Shown here piece by piece: positions 9,949 to 20,959 of a DNA stretch of 64,000 bases. Each line of letters begins with the position of its first letter. Position 1 is the first letter of the stretch. Both the position numbers and the translations under genes were made by a program. The notes below the pieces were generated by a model. It was given only the letters and a program-made list of their open reading frames with translations, was not told the origin of the DNA and did not search any database. The stretch is from the NCBI GenBank assembly GCA_964016885.1, contig OZ024744.1, forward strand, positions 25,983,608 to 26,047,607, written 5' to 3'. The DNA comes from Eledone cirrhosa (lineage: Eukaryota > Mollusca > Cephalopoda > Octopoda > Eledonidae).

Positions 9949-10165
9949 GGAAAAAGTATGACCCCGACGGCAGAGCTCAAGCCGTTTCGACGGCTAATTC
10001 TGGACTCAAAGTCCAGATTTAGCCGTCGAAACGGCTTGAGCTCAGCCGTCGGGGTCCTACTCGTTCCTATTATCCACTCTACTACCCTAAGTATTGAGTA
10101 CTTTGGTGCGTTATGGTCCACCTGGTTCCTTACCACATTTCCTTCGTTATATATATATATATATA
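9925..10165. mobile_element. TA-bracketed short element with long hairpin (MITE-like)
   Basis: An element of about 200 bp flanked on both sides by TA repeats. Inside are a 98-bp hairpin (9960-10056) and a flank containing ccactctactaccctaagta and tggttccttaccacatttcc. The same flank, in reverse orientation, occurs at 57716-57810, again bracketed by TA repeats and with only a remnant of the hairpin. Two copies with shared ends imply a mobile or formerly mobile unit. The class is unknown. Confidence 0.65.
9960..10056. repeat. Near-perfect inverted repeat, 47-bp arms with 3-nt loop
   Basis: The left arm 9960-10006 and right arm 10010-10056 pair with two mismatches around the loop caa. The arm is GC-rich (gaccccgacggc... 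and tttcgacggcta). A transcript would fold into a very stable stem. Confidence 0.97.
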
Positions 10166-10299
10166 TAGAAGCATACATGCGTACACACACAGATACACAC
10201 ACATATATATATATATAACAAATGAATAGTTAATAAATGAACGAACAAATTGTTTACAGATACATTAGGTTTATGCTTGGTGGAAGTGAAGGAGGTTTT

Positions 10300-10328
10300 G
10301 ACGTTTGGGACAGAAGTCCTTCATCAGG
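10300..10328 (-). ncRNA. Hammerhead-ribozyme-like core, degenerate
   Basis: The minus strand reads CTGATGA, AGGAC-TTCT-GTCC, then CAAACGTC. This has the hammerhead order CUGAUGA, stem II, GAAA, except that the G of GAAA is C, so it would probably not cleave. Similar core motifs occur at 62.9-63.3 kb near a Penelope-like fragment. Stems I and III were not verified. Confidence 0.35.
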
Positions 10329-10359
10329 AAAGTTAGGATAGTGGGAAGAACAGAAACTC

Positions 10360-10562
10360 CTAGGAGGGGTAAGGAGGGTTAAGAAAGAAAGTTAGAAGGT
10401 AAAAAAAATGAAAAAATAAAAAGTAAAAATATAAATAAAAGGGACAGGGTAGTATAAGTCTAGAGGGGGGTGAGAGCGAGATAAATAGATAGATAGAGAG
10501 AGAAAGGGATAGAGAGAGAGAAAGAGAGGGAGAGAGAGAAAGAAAGGGAGAAAGAGAGAGAC
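10360..10562. repeat. Purine-rich (GA) low-complexity tract
   Basis: Imperfect GA/GGGA/AAAG-rich sequence. The CT strand gives artefactual SLSLSL peptides. Confidence 0.9.
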
Positions 10563-10689
10563 ATGTGTATGTAATATAAGTAGAGTAATTAAAAGGGTTC
10601 ATAACGATTTTCAAACAATACAGCATGGTTCTGTGCCTAATAAGTTTGTAGACATCCCATAAGAGAGTTGTGATGTACCGTAGCTCGAC

Positions 10690-10790
10690 AGTACGCCGGA
10701 GGTCTCAACGGTAACCGGTGTTAAGAGGAAGCGGCCGGACAAACCCCAGTATTAGTTACGGAGGGCAAGAATCCTTAGCGAAAAACGTAG
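10690..10790 (-). mobile_element. LINE 3' coding remnant
   Basis: Contains cgccggaggtctcaacggta, matching the ETSGVL codons seen in the LINE ends at 5.9-6.3 kb and 53.5 kb. It is a short remnant. Confidence 0.5.
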
Positions 10791-12600
10791 ATCATTATGA
10801 TTTCTTCATCCTTCTCAAGAACATTACAGAAGTTACTCACTGTAAAGAACTTTACCTAATGTTTGAACAATTTCAGCATTTCAGCTTACAGAATGCTTAC
10901 ATCTAATTCTATTAGGTTTTTTATGTTGAATGACTTACTTAGAAGAAATTGCACAGAGCCGAAGATCATTTTCAGGGCTTCCAGTATAGTTGCGACGAAG
11001 GTAGCCACAGAGTTAAACCGAATGGTTGCTACAGAAGCGAATCAGCTAAAGGCATCTATGGACCAAGTGGTGATATTAAACAAGGCGACGGATTTTTAAC
11101 GAGCGTTTTCTTTGATGCATTGGCAGAATAAATTAATTATACTTGCAGAAAAAGTGTTATTATTTAACGGACGCTAACGGAAGTGTTGACATTTGAAATT
11201 TTTAACAGAAGTGAATCTTGAAATAAGCAATAAACTATATATAAGAATATTTATTTTTGTTTAATCAAGAGCTAAGAAAATTAGTACATAAATTACATAA
11301 TATTCATTAATAATTTATTCAAAATAATCCAACTTATTTTAATAACATGTTCAGAAAAAATAATTCTCACACAGTCTCGCAGTTCTCTAATCATTACATG
11401 TAAGATTTAATGGGTGAATGACATCGTGTTTCTAATTCCTTGTTCTTTAATAACCAACATCAAATATTCCTTTCCTCATATTGTTTGTTAGGGACTATAA
11501 TAGGACCTTTAATAAACCTAATTACTGGAAAATCAAATATATATTATAGGATAAATAGATAGGAAAGTATGATGTTCATACTTTTCTTAGTCGTACTAAC
11601 AACGCTATGTTCGTCAAGTCTTTTTCTGTTGTGCGTGAGGGATTTCGTCCTCTGGTGAGTGACACTGGATAGCATTTTTATGACTCTTATGGAAGCTGTA
11701 ATGGTTACCTGTTTTGCGAACGTCAGGGTTGAATTGTGTCTTACTGTAAAACTACTCTGAGCAGTCAGCTAACATGAAGTACTGGAGGGTATTTTTGTTA
11801 CGAAAGTGAACAAACTCATATTTATTATGTGCATCACTGGTAATAAGAAAAACGATTACATTGCATTCTTTCAGCTGGAAAAAAACGCCATTATTTAGAA
11901 GAGTAGAAGAGTATATCATATCAAAGCATTGTATAACGAACCAGCAATATAAGTCAACTTAATCTTGAAGGTACTAATACCTTTATAGATATTTAATTTC
12001 CACTACCTTAATTGTTAATTTTGTTTTCTTAAAATACTATGCATCATATAATATAAGTTTCTTTATATTAAAAAAAAAGAAAACTTTAAAATGTCATTAT
12101 GACATCGACTAAACTATATTTGTTCACACAGCAACACGGCTTTTAAACTTTGTATAATTTTCAAGCAGGAATCCGTTTTATAATTCTGATTCTGAACTCT
12201 GCAACATCTGCATGTAACTCTTCCTGTGAAACACTAATAGTTTTTACAAAGGTTTGTTCTCGTTAATTTCTCTATTCATCAAATCAAGTTTAATTAATAA
12301 AATAAATATATTTGATCAAAGAGTTTGTTTCAGGCGTTTTGAACACAGAATGAATGAGAAATTTCGAATTTACTTAATCATCTTAACAGACATTTAAATT
12401 TTTTGTATCGGTTTAGCTTATTATTTTTATTTGTTTTTTTTTTCGTTTTGTTTCTCTTTGCTTTGTTTCCTGTTTTTCATTTTTTATCATTACGCGAGAA
12501 ATTCTAAACTCCGATTCGCCTCTAGTGAAGCATGGAATAAATACAATTATATTTTTGACTACGCACAAATATTCTATATGCGGTATATATGTACGTATGT
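10790..12600. other. AT-rich unique sequence, no gene seen
   Basis: About 1.8 kb of AT-rich sequence with only short open frames (none above about 80 codons, and none with recognisable similarity). I cannot exclude a non-coding exon or a regulatory element, but nothing supports one. Confidence 0.5.
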
Positions 12601-12740
12601 ATGCATGTATCTATGTATAAACACATACATACATACATACATACATACATACATACATACATAGATACATACATGCATACATAAATACATACAGACATAG
12701 AAACATGTATACCTACCTACATATATATATATATATATAT
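12583..12740. repeat. GTAT then (CATA)n then (TA)n compound microsatellite
   Basis: Short GTAT units are followed by a (CATA)n run and a TA run. The two tetranucleotide blocks are reverse complements and could fold back on each other. Confidence 0.9.
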
Positions 12741-13132
12741 GTAATTATTATACCATATTATATTACATTATATTATATAAAATATACAATATATATATAT
12801 ATTTAAATGTGTGTGTGTGAGTGTGCGTGTGTGTTTGCATGTGTGTGTGTGTGTGTGCGGCGAAATGTCAACAAGAAATAAGAACGCTTTCTATTTATAA
12901 TCAGAGCTAATAATTATTAACTTTCATTCATATTGCATTTACAACCAATTATTTCATCAACTAACAAACCCAGCAGAGCCGCCATTGATAGCCGTTTGGT
13001 CATATCTTCAGGCAAATACCTATACAAAATTGTTTATGTATATACATATTGGGGGAGGGGAGCAACGTTTCTTTCCGTTTTATGTTATTCCATATTTTTT
13101 TTTTCAAAAAAATCGAACCTTGAAATACTCAC
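12740..13132. other. AT- and GT-rich spacer
   Basis: Contains short TA and GT runs (12790-12860) and then unique sequence. No gene was seen. Confidence 0.5.
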
Positions 13133-13257
13133 TCTTCTTCTTCTTCTTCTTCTTCTTCTTCTTCTTCTTCTTCTTCTTCTTCTTCTTCTTCTTCTTCTTC
13201 TTCTTCTTCTTCTTCTTCTTCTTCTTCTTCTTCTTCTTCTTCTTCTTCTTCTTCTTC

Positions 13258-13288
<31 letters not shown>

Positions 13289-13305
13289 TCTTCTTCTTCT
13301 TCTTC

Positions 13306-13336
<31 letters not shown>

Positions 13337-13546
13337 TCTTCTTCTTCTTCTTCTTCTTCTTCTTCTTCTTCTTCTTCTTCTCCTTCTCCTCCTCCTCCTC
13401 CTTCTTCTTCTTCTTCTTCTTCTTCTTCTTCTTCTTCTTCTTCTTCTTCTTCTTCTTCTTCTTCTTCTTCTTCTTCTTCTTCTTCTTCTTCTTCTTCTTC
13501 TTCTTCTTCTTCTTCTTCTTCTTCTTCTTCTTCTTCTTCTTCTTCT
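13133..13546. repeat. (TTC)n trinucleotide tract, about 414 bp
   Basis: Nearly pure TTC with four short TCC-enriched interruptions. The plus strand is all pyrimidine except for two A bases. Frames read poly-Leu, poly-Phe or poly-Ser on plus and poly-Glu, poly-Lys or poly-Arg on minus; none is a gene. Confidence 0.98.
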
Positions 13547-13549
13547 CCA

Positions 13550-13893
13550 AGCTCATGGATGTTATCCAACCATTTTGCTCGGGGTACCTGTTGGTTTAGC
13601 CTATAAAATCTGTCCAGTAATTCTTTCCTGAGACATTCTAACCACATGTCCATAGTATCTCTTCCTCATTTTAAATATTATCGTGAAACTGTAGTGACTT
13701 TAGAATTAACAGAGCAGTTATCACTTGGTAAAAGACACAGTCATTGTATTCTTTAAAACTTGCTGCTTTAGACCAAGATTTCCGACTGACATTTCTAAAT
13801 GAGGAACAAGGCAACTTTCCGGCACTAACAATGATTGATGCGTCCTCTGAAAATTCAATGTAGCTTATCGTTTTTATTATTTTTGTTTCGTTT
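13550..13893. other. No recognised feature
   Basis: Unique-looking sequence between the TTC tract and a SINE. Confidence 0.5.
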
Positions 13894-14110
13894 GGGGGCG
13901 GTGGATTTGCATTATCGGTAGAGCATCTGACAACATGACTAGCAGCATAGAGTTACGCCCCTTTAAATTCTGAGTTCGAATGTCGCCGAGGTTAGCTTTA
14001 TCTTCCATCTTTACTGGTCGATAAATAATGCACCCGTAATGCATTGGGGTCGATTTAATCGAATTTACCATCCCCCAAGATTGTTGGCCTTGTGCATAAA
14101 TCAGAAACCA
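13894..14110 (+). mobile_element. tRNA-derived SINE, variant with longer body
   Basis: Plus-strand copy: ggcggtggatttgcattatc followed by ggtagagcatctgacaacat (A-box side), ctgagttcgaatgtcgccga (B box), then gtcgatttaatcgaatttac in the body and ttgttggccttgtgc near the 3' end. The body between B box and tail is longer and differs from the 61-64 kb copies, so it is a distinct subfamily. Confidence 0.8.
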
Positions 14111-14735
14111 TTTGTTTTGTTTTGTTATATTTTAAAGATAGTTGTGTGGATATTCATGTGTCTTTTCTTGACTGCACACACCCTGGACCTATGTACCAGC
14201 TGAACCTCCCTACCTTGTATGGGCACTGCATGAGTCTCTTTCTATCGTTAAAGGTGAATGAACATAAACTCCGTTCATGTTATCCATCTAGGAAGGCCGC
14301 TGAAATGTTAGGGATGAAACCTATCCCTACAGATCAAACCCCCATAAAAAAAGCATTAAAAAAAAATATTTTTCAGAAACTTCAGAAGCGATATTGACCT
14401 CTTCAAAGTCCCAACCACAACCCCATAGAGGTCAAGCAAACAATCTTAGCTAATTAAAAATCAACAATAACTACAAACAAAACATCCACAAACAAAGCCC
14501 ATCACAAGCGCACTTATTTTCTTAATTCATCAAATCACTTTGTTTTTGTATCTGTCTATATTGAATTTTTATCAAAAGCACAAAGGAAAATTTCCATTTT
14601 ACCGCCTCTATTCTGTAAGAGACATTTAGTTGAGAGAGATTCTATGTAAACATGTCTGACAATGTGTAATTAACCTAGCTTTCGGAAGAAGTAAAGGAAA
14701 AATAAGAAAGTAACTTTTCATACCTTTCTATGAAT
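14110..14735. other. No supported gene
   Basis: There is an open plus frame of about 101 codons (14092-14397) that starts inside the SINE tail and has no recognisable domain. The rest is AT-rich. I do not call a gene. Confidence 0.45.
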
Positions 14736-14739
14736 GTGC

Positions 14740-15066
14740 ATACACACACCCACATCCACCCGTAATACACACACACACCCACATCCACCCGAAATACACA
14801 CACACACACACATCCACCCGCAATACAAACACACACACACGCACCCACATCCACCCGCAGCACACACACACACACCCACATCGAACCGCATCACACACAC
14901 ACATCCACCCGCAACACACACACACACACACATCCACCCGCAACACACACACGCACATCCACCCGCAACACACATTCACATCCACCCGCAACAAACACCC
15001 ATACACACATCCACCCGCAACACACACACACACACACATCCACCCGAAACACACACACACACACCT
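14740..15066. repeat. CA-rich minisatellite with catccacccg core
   Basis: About 14-15 units of a variable (ca)n run separated by the core acatccacccgcaac or close variants. Unit length varies because the CA run varies. Confidence 0.95.
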
Positions 15067-15259
15067 ATATATATTATATAAATCAGAATGGATGCAGTAA
15101 AACCCTATTAGACCATACTAAAAAATTAGGTATTAGGATTGGTGCTCTTTCGCCGAAAAGAAGTGACATGGTCACTACTTTAAAACTGAGAGCGCAAGGT
15201 CTTGTAAATGTTTTTAATTAAACATACGGTATATTGCCAAATATACTAAACATACATTA

Positions 15260-15356
<97 letters not shown>
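15260..15356. repeat. (TA)n(TG)n(GA)n compound microsatellite
   Basis: Three simple repeats in succession. Together with the (CT)n(TA)n tract at 15513-15602 it brackets about 155 bp of complex sequence in inverted orientation. Confidence 0.97.
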
Positions 15357-15358
<2 letters not shown>

Positions 15359-15511
15359 CTCTGCGGTGTTGAGACCAGGGAGACCACTAATCATGAGAGT
15401 ACTCAATGCATGTTGAGATGCAGAGTGGATAAAGAGATGTGAAATTCAGGGCGCAGCGTCTAGTGGTCTCCGCTTGTATCTAAAACGCTTGACGACGGGA
15501 TCAGGATTTAA

Positions 15512-15512
<1 letters not shown>

Positions 15513-15602
<90 letters not shown>
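15513..15602. repeat. (CT)n(TA)n compound microsatellite
   Basis: About 38 bp of CT followed by about 52 bp of TA. It is the inverted counterpart of the tract at 15260-15356. Confidence 0.97.
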
Positions 15603-15604
<2 letters not shown>

Positions 15605-15799
15605 AGATTATGCATACTCTCACTCACATGATATTTATTTTTGTAGTTGTTTAGGTCAGGATTTATTGACCGTTCCAGTTAGTTTTTAAGGTCGCAATGT
15701 ATCTAAGACTACATCACCGACTTTGTCCTTTATTTTTAAAAGATGTTACAGAGCATGAGTTGGAGTAGATTTCGCTTTAGAAAAACCAATAATGATAAG
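15603..15799. other. No recognised feature
   Basis: Mixed-composition sequence between the CT/TA microsatellite and the SINE fragment. It holds no supported gene or element. Confidence 0.5.
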
Positions 15800-15875
15800 A
15801 CGACTGTGGAATTTTACCTTCTGAGTTCAAATTTAACTGAGGTTAACTTTCCCTTCCATTGTTGACGGATTGAAC
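15800..15875 (+). mobile_element. SINE fragment
   Basis: Contains cttctgagttcaaatttaac and tgaggttaactttcccttcc, corresponding to the B box and the start of the body in other SINE copies. Both ends are degraded. Confidence 0.5.
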
Positions 15876-16019
15876 AAACAATCAGATCGATCCAGCTGCC
15901 TACCTTCCATTACTTGTGAACATGGTTCTAGAAATACTTGATCTCCTACACATACTTCAGTAGAACTTTATTCTGATGTAGAGTGCACTGCACAGACTAT
16001 CATGGAAGGACGAGCGTCT

Positions 16020-16250
16020 CAGTCTTCATAGCACTGACTTACTGACTTTCATTCGTGCCATGCAGCACTCGGCATCAAACCTATCAACTACACGTCCAGG
16101 ATCACTTTTTGACGAGTTGAATAGTACCACGACGTCGACAAATTCCTGCCGACTGTAACTACACCTGCCAGTCTTTATACCTCTTACAACCTTGCTGCGC
16201 CTGTCAATCCTGTTCATAAAGATTATGAACAGAAGAGGTATCAATACATA
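16020..16250 (-). pseudogene. LINE reverse transcriptase fragment (palm)
   Basis: The minus frame reads PLLFIIFMNRIDRRSK, then EFVDVVVLFNSSKSD and RFDAECCMARMKVS. This aligns in pattern with the RT region leading into the F/YxDD box and the following A-E-C ... M-K-V/I-S segment of LINEs. The catalytic box is degraded (FVDV in place of FADD), so it is inactive. It ends about 90 bp left of the mariner terminus. The C-terminal motif of a LINE of this general type appears on the other side of the array at 53.7 kb, on the opposite strand. Confidence 0.65.
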
Positions 16251-16338
16251 CCCTTAACAGATTCCAACCCACACATTGAATTCTAAACTATTAGCCACCT
16301 TATAAATCTCGCAGTGAAATTGTAACCGTTTATACATA

Positions 16339-16371
16339 CTAGGGGGCTTCAAAAAGTTCGTGCAAAATTAC
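16339..16371 (+). repeat. Mariner terminal inverted repeat, left
   Basis: ggggcttcaaaaagttcgtg matches the reverse complement of 52290-52312 with one mismatch across about 20 bases. The adjacent TA at 16337-16338 is the presumed target-site copy. Confidence 0.85.
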
Positions 16372-16401
16372 AGTTTGAGAAAATGGTTTAAGTTATAATC
16401 A

Positions 16402-16505
16402 TTATTTTCTAATATATGCTCCATCTAGGTCAATACACTTCTGCAAGCGTTGATACCAGCCTTTAAGTACATCTGTGTAAAACTGAGGGACATGTGATTT
16501 AAACC
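16402..16505 (-). pseudogene. Mariner transposase C-terminus
   Basis: The minus frame reads WFKSHVPQFYTDVLKGWYQR, then LQKCIDLDGAYIRK and a stop codon at 16402-16404. The series H-V-P-x-F-Y-x-D-x-L-K ... K-C-I-x-x-x-G-x-Y is the usual end of mariner transposases. It is the only unit in the array that continues into the true C-terminus (QKCIDL); every other unit switches after QRL to FDMV and starts the next repeat. It is therefore the probable founder or anchor of the 70-bp unit. The coding frame cannot be followed upstream because the next units shift frame. Confidence 0.85.
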
Positions 16506-16949
16506 ATGACAAACAACCGTTGATACCAGCCTTTAAGTCGGTCTGTGTAACACTGTGTGCCAGGTGATTTAAACAATGTCAAACAACCGTTGATACCAGC
16601 TTTTAAGTCCATGTGTGTAAAACTGAGGCCATGTGATTTAAACCATGTCAAGCAACCGTTGATACCAGCCTTTAAGTCCATCTGTGAAAAAATGAGGCCA
16701 TGTGATTTAAACCATGTCAAACAACCGTTGATACCAGACTTTAAGTCCATCTGTGTAAAACTGAGCGCTATGTGATTTAAACCATGTCAAATAACCGTTG
16801 ATACCAGCCTTTTAGTCAATTTGTGTAACACTGAGTGCCAGGTGATTTAAACCATTTCAAACAACCGTTCATACCAGCCTTTAAGTCCGTTTGTGTAACA
16901 CTGAGTGCCAGGTGATTTAAACCATGTCAAATAACCGTTGATACCAGCC

Positions 16950-19900
16950 TTTAAGTCGATCTGTGTGACACTGAGGGCCATGAAACATAAATCATTTCAA
17001 ACAACCATTGATACCAGACTTTAAGTCCATTTGTGTAACACTGAGAGCCATGTGATTTAAACCATGTCAAATAACCGTTGATACCAGCCTTTAAGTCCAT
17101 CTGTGTAAAACTGAGGCCATGTGATTTAACCCATGTCAAATAACCGTTGATACCAGCCTTTAAGTCCATTTGTGTAAAAGTGAGGCCATGTGATTTAAAC
17201 CATGTCAAACAACCGTTGATACCAGCCTTTAAGTCCATCTGTGTAAAACTGAGACCATGTGATTTAAACCATGTCAAATAACCGTTGATACCAGCCTTTT
17301 AGTTTATTTGTGTAACACTGAGTGCCAGGTGATTTAAACCATGTCAAATATCCGTTGATACCAGCCTTTAAGTCCATCTGTGTAAAACTGAGACCATGTG
17401 ATTTAAACCATGTCAAATAACCGTTGATACCAGCCTTTTAGTTTATTTGTGTAACACTGAGTGCCAGGTGATTTAAACCATGTCAAATATCCGTTGATAC
17501 CAGCCTTTAAGTCCATCTGTGTAACACTGAGGGCCATGTGACTTAAACCATTTCAAACAACCAATGATACCGGACTTTAAGTCCATCTGTGTAAAAGTGA
17601 GGCCATGTGATTTAAACTATGTCAAACAACCGTTGATACCAGCATTTAAGTCCATCTGTGTAAAACTGAGACCATGTGATTTAAACCATGTCAAATAACC
17701 GTTGATACCAGCCTTTTAGTTTATTTGTGTAACACTGAGTGCCAGGTGATTTAAACCATGTCAAATATCCGTTGATACCAGCCTTTAAGTCCATCTGTGT
17801 AACACTGAGGGCCATGTGACTTAAACCATTTCAAACAACCAATGATACCGGACTTTAAGTCCATCTGTGTAAAACTGAGAGCCAGGTCATTTGAACCATG
17901 TCAAACAACCGTTGATACCAGCCTTTAAGTCCATCTGTGTAAAACTGAGGCCATGTGATTTAAACCATGTCAAGCAACCGTTGATACCAGCCTTTAAGTC
18001 CATCTGTGTAACACTGAGTGCCAGGTGATTTAAACCATTTCAAACAACCGTTCATACCAGCCTTTAAGTCCGTTTGTGTAACACTGAGTGCCAGGTGATT
18101 TAAACCATGTCAAATAACCGTTGATACCAGCCTTTAAGTCGATCTGTGTAACACTGAGGGCCATGAAACATAAATCATTTCAAACAACCATTGATACCAG
18201 ACTTTAAGTCCATTTGTGTAACACTGAGAGCCATGTGATTTAAACCATGTCAAATAACCGTTGATACCAGCCTTTAAGTCCATCTGTGTAAAACTGAGGC
18301 CATGTGATTTAACCCATGTCAAATAACCGTTGATACCAGCCTTTAAGTCCATTTGTGTAAAAGTGAGGCCATGTGATTTAAACCATGTCAAATAACCGTT
18401 GATACCAGCCTTTTAGTTTATTTGTGTAACACTGAGTGCCAGGTGATTTAAACCATGTCAAATATCCGTTGATACCAGCCTTTAAGTCCATCTGTGTAAC
18501 ACTGAGGGCCATGTGACTTAAACCATTTCAAACAACCAATGATACCGGACTTTAAGTCCATCTGTGTAAAAGTGAGGCCATGTGATTTAAACTATGTCAA
18601 ACAACCGTTGATACCAGCATTTAAGTCCATCTGTGTAAAACTGAGACCATGTGATTTAAACCATGTCAAATAACCGTTGATACCAGCCTTTTAGTTTATT
18701 TGTGTAACACTGAGTGCCAGGTGATTTAAACCATGTCAAATATCCGTTGATACCAGCCTTTAAGTCCATCTGTGTAACACTGAGGGCCATGTGACTTAAA
18801 CCATTTCAAACAACCAATGATACCGGACTTTAAGTCCATCTGTGTAAAACTGAGAGCCAGGTCATTTGAACCATGTCAAACAACCGTTGATACCAGCCTT
18901 TAAGTCCATCTGTGTAAAACTGAGGCCATGTGATTTAAACCATGTCAAGCAACCGTTGATACCAGCCTTTAAGTCCATCTGTGTAACACTGAGTGCCAGG
19001 TGATTTAAACCATTTCAAACAACCGTTCATACCAGCCTTTAAGTCCGTTTGTGTAACACTGAGTGCCAGGTGATTTAAACCATGTCAAATAACCGTTGAT
19101 ACCAGCCTTTAAGTCGATCTGTGTAACACTGAGGGCCATGAAACATAAATCATTTCAAACAACCATTGATACCAGACTTTAAGTCCATTTGTGTAACACT
19201 GAGAGCCATGTGATTTAAACCATGTCAAATAACCGTTGATACCAGCCTTTAAGTCCATCTGTGTAAAACTGAGGCCATGTGATTTAACCCATGTCAAATA
19301 ACCGTTGATACCAGCCTTTAAGTCCATTTGTGTAAAAGTGAGGCCATGTGATTTAAACCATGTCAAACAACCGTTGATACCAGCCTTTAAGTCCATCTGT
19401 GTAAAACTGAGACCATGTGATTTAAACCATGTCAAATAACCGTTGATACCAGCCTTTTAGTTTATTTGTGTAACACTGAGTGCCAGGTGATTTAAACCAT
19501 GTCAAATATCCGTTGATACCAGCCTTTAAGTCCATCTGTGTAAAACTGAGACCATGTGATTTAAACCATGTCAAATAACCGTTGATACCAGCCTTTTAGT
19601 TTATTTGTGTAACACTGAGTGCCAGGTGATTTAAACCATGTCAAATATCCGTTGATACCAGCCTTTAAGTCCATCTGTGTAACACTGAGGGCCATGTGAC
19701 TTAAACCATTTCAAACAACCAATGATACCGGACTTTAAGTCCATCTGTGTAAAAGTGAGGCCATGTGATTTAAACTATGTCAAACAACCGTTGATACCAG
19801 CATTTAAGTCCATCTGTGTAAAACTGAGACCATGTGATTTAAACCATGTCAAATAACCGTTGATACCAGCCTTTTAGTTTATTTGTGTAACACTGAGTGC

Positions 19901-20110
19901 CAGGTGATTTAAACCATGTCAAATATCCGTTGATACCAGCCTTTAAGTCCATCTGTGTAACACTGAGGGCCATGTGACTTAAACCATTTCAAACAACCAA
20001 TGATACCGGACTTTAAGTCCATCTGTGTAAAACTGAGAGCCAGGTCATTTGAACCATGTCAAACAACCGTTGATACCAGCCTTTAAGTCCATCTGTGTAA
20101 AACTGAGGCC
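16950..20110. repeat. Higher-order repeat block with about 975-bp spacing
   Basis: Within the array, a run of units at 18134-18391 recurs at 19109 (975 bp later, about 14 units), and the same run in a longer form is at 16951 (2158 bp before 19109). The marker unit with tagtttatttgtgtaac and the catttaagtcc unit recur in the same order. Confidence 0.85.
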
Positions 20111-20959
20111 ATGTGATTTAAACCATGTCAAACAACCGTTGATACCAGCCTTTAAGTCCATCTGTGTAAAACTGAGGGCCATGTGATTTAAACCATGTCA
20201 AATAATCGTTGATACCAGTCTTTTAGTCCATTTGTGTAACACTGAGTGCCAGGTGATTTAAACCATCTTAAACAACCGTTGATACCAGCCTTTAAGTCCA
20301 TTTGTGTAACACTGAGGGCCATGTGATTTAAACCATGTCAAACAACCGGTGATACCAGTCTTTAAGTCCATTTGTGTAACATTGAGTGCCAAGTGATTTA
20401 AACCATGTCAAACAACCGTTGATACGAGCCTTTATGTCCATTTGTGTAACACTGAGTGCCAGGTGATTTAAACCATGTCAAATATCCGTTGATACCAGCC
20501 TTTAAGTCCATCTGTGTAACACTGAGGGCCATGTGAGTTAAACCATTTCAAACAACCATTGATACCAGCCTTTAAGTCCATCTGTGTAACACTGAAGGCC
20601 ATGTGATTTAAACCATATCAAACAACCGTTGATACCAGCCTTTGAGTCCATCTGTGTAAAACTGAGGGCCATGTGATTTAAACCATGTCAAGTAACTGTT
20701 AATACCAGACTTTTAGTCCATCTGTGTAAAACTGACGGCCATGTGATTTAAACCATGTCAAACAACCGTTGATACCAGCCTTTAAGTCCATTTGTGTAAC
20801 ACTGACGGCCATGTGATTTAAATCATGTCAAACAATCGGTGATACCAGCCTTTAAGTCCATATGTGTAAAACTGAGGCCATGTGATTTAAACCATGTCAA
20901 ACAACCGTTGATACCAGCCTTTAAGTCCATCTGTGTAAAACTGAGGGCCATGTGATTTA

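Noticed and set aside
12933..13653. Long poly-Leu, poly-Phe, poly-Glu or poly-Lys frames
   Set aside because: Translation of the TTC tract in different frames; no flanking coding sequence.
14092..14397. 101-codon plus frame as a small gene
   Set aside because: It starts within the SINE tail, has no recognisable domain, and ends in an A-rich low-complexity tail.
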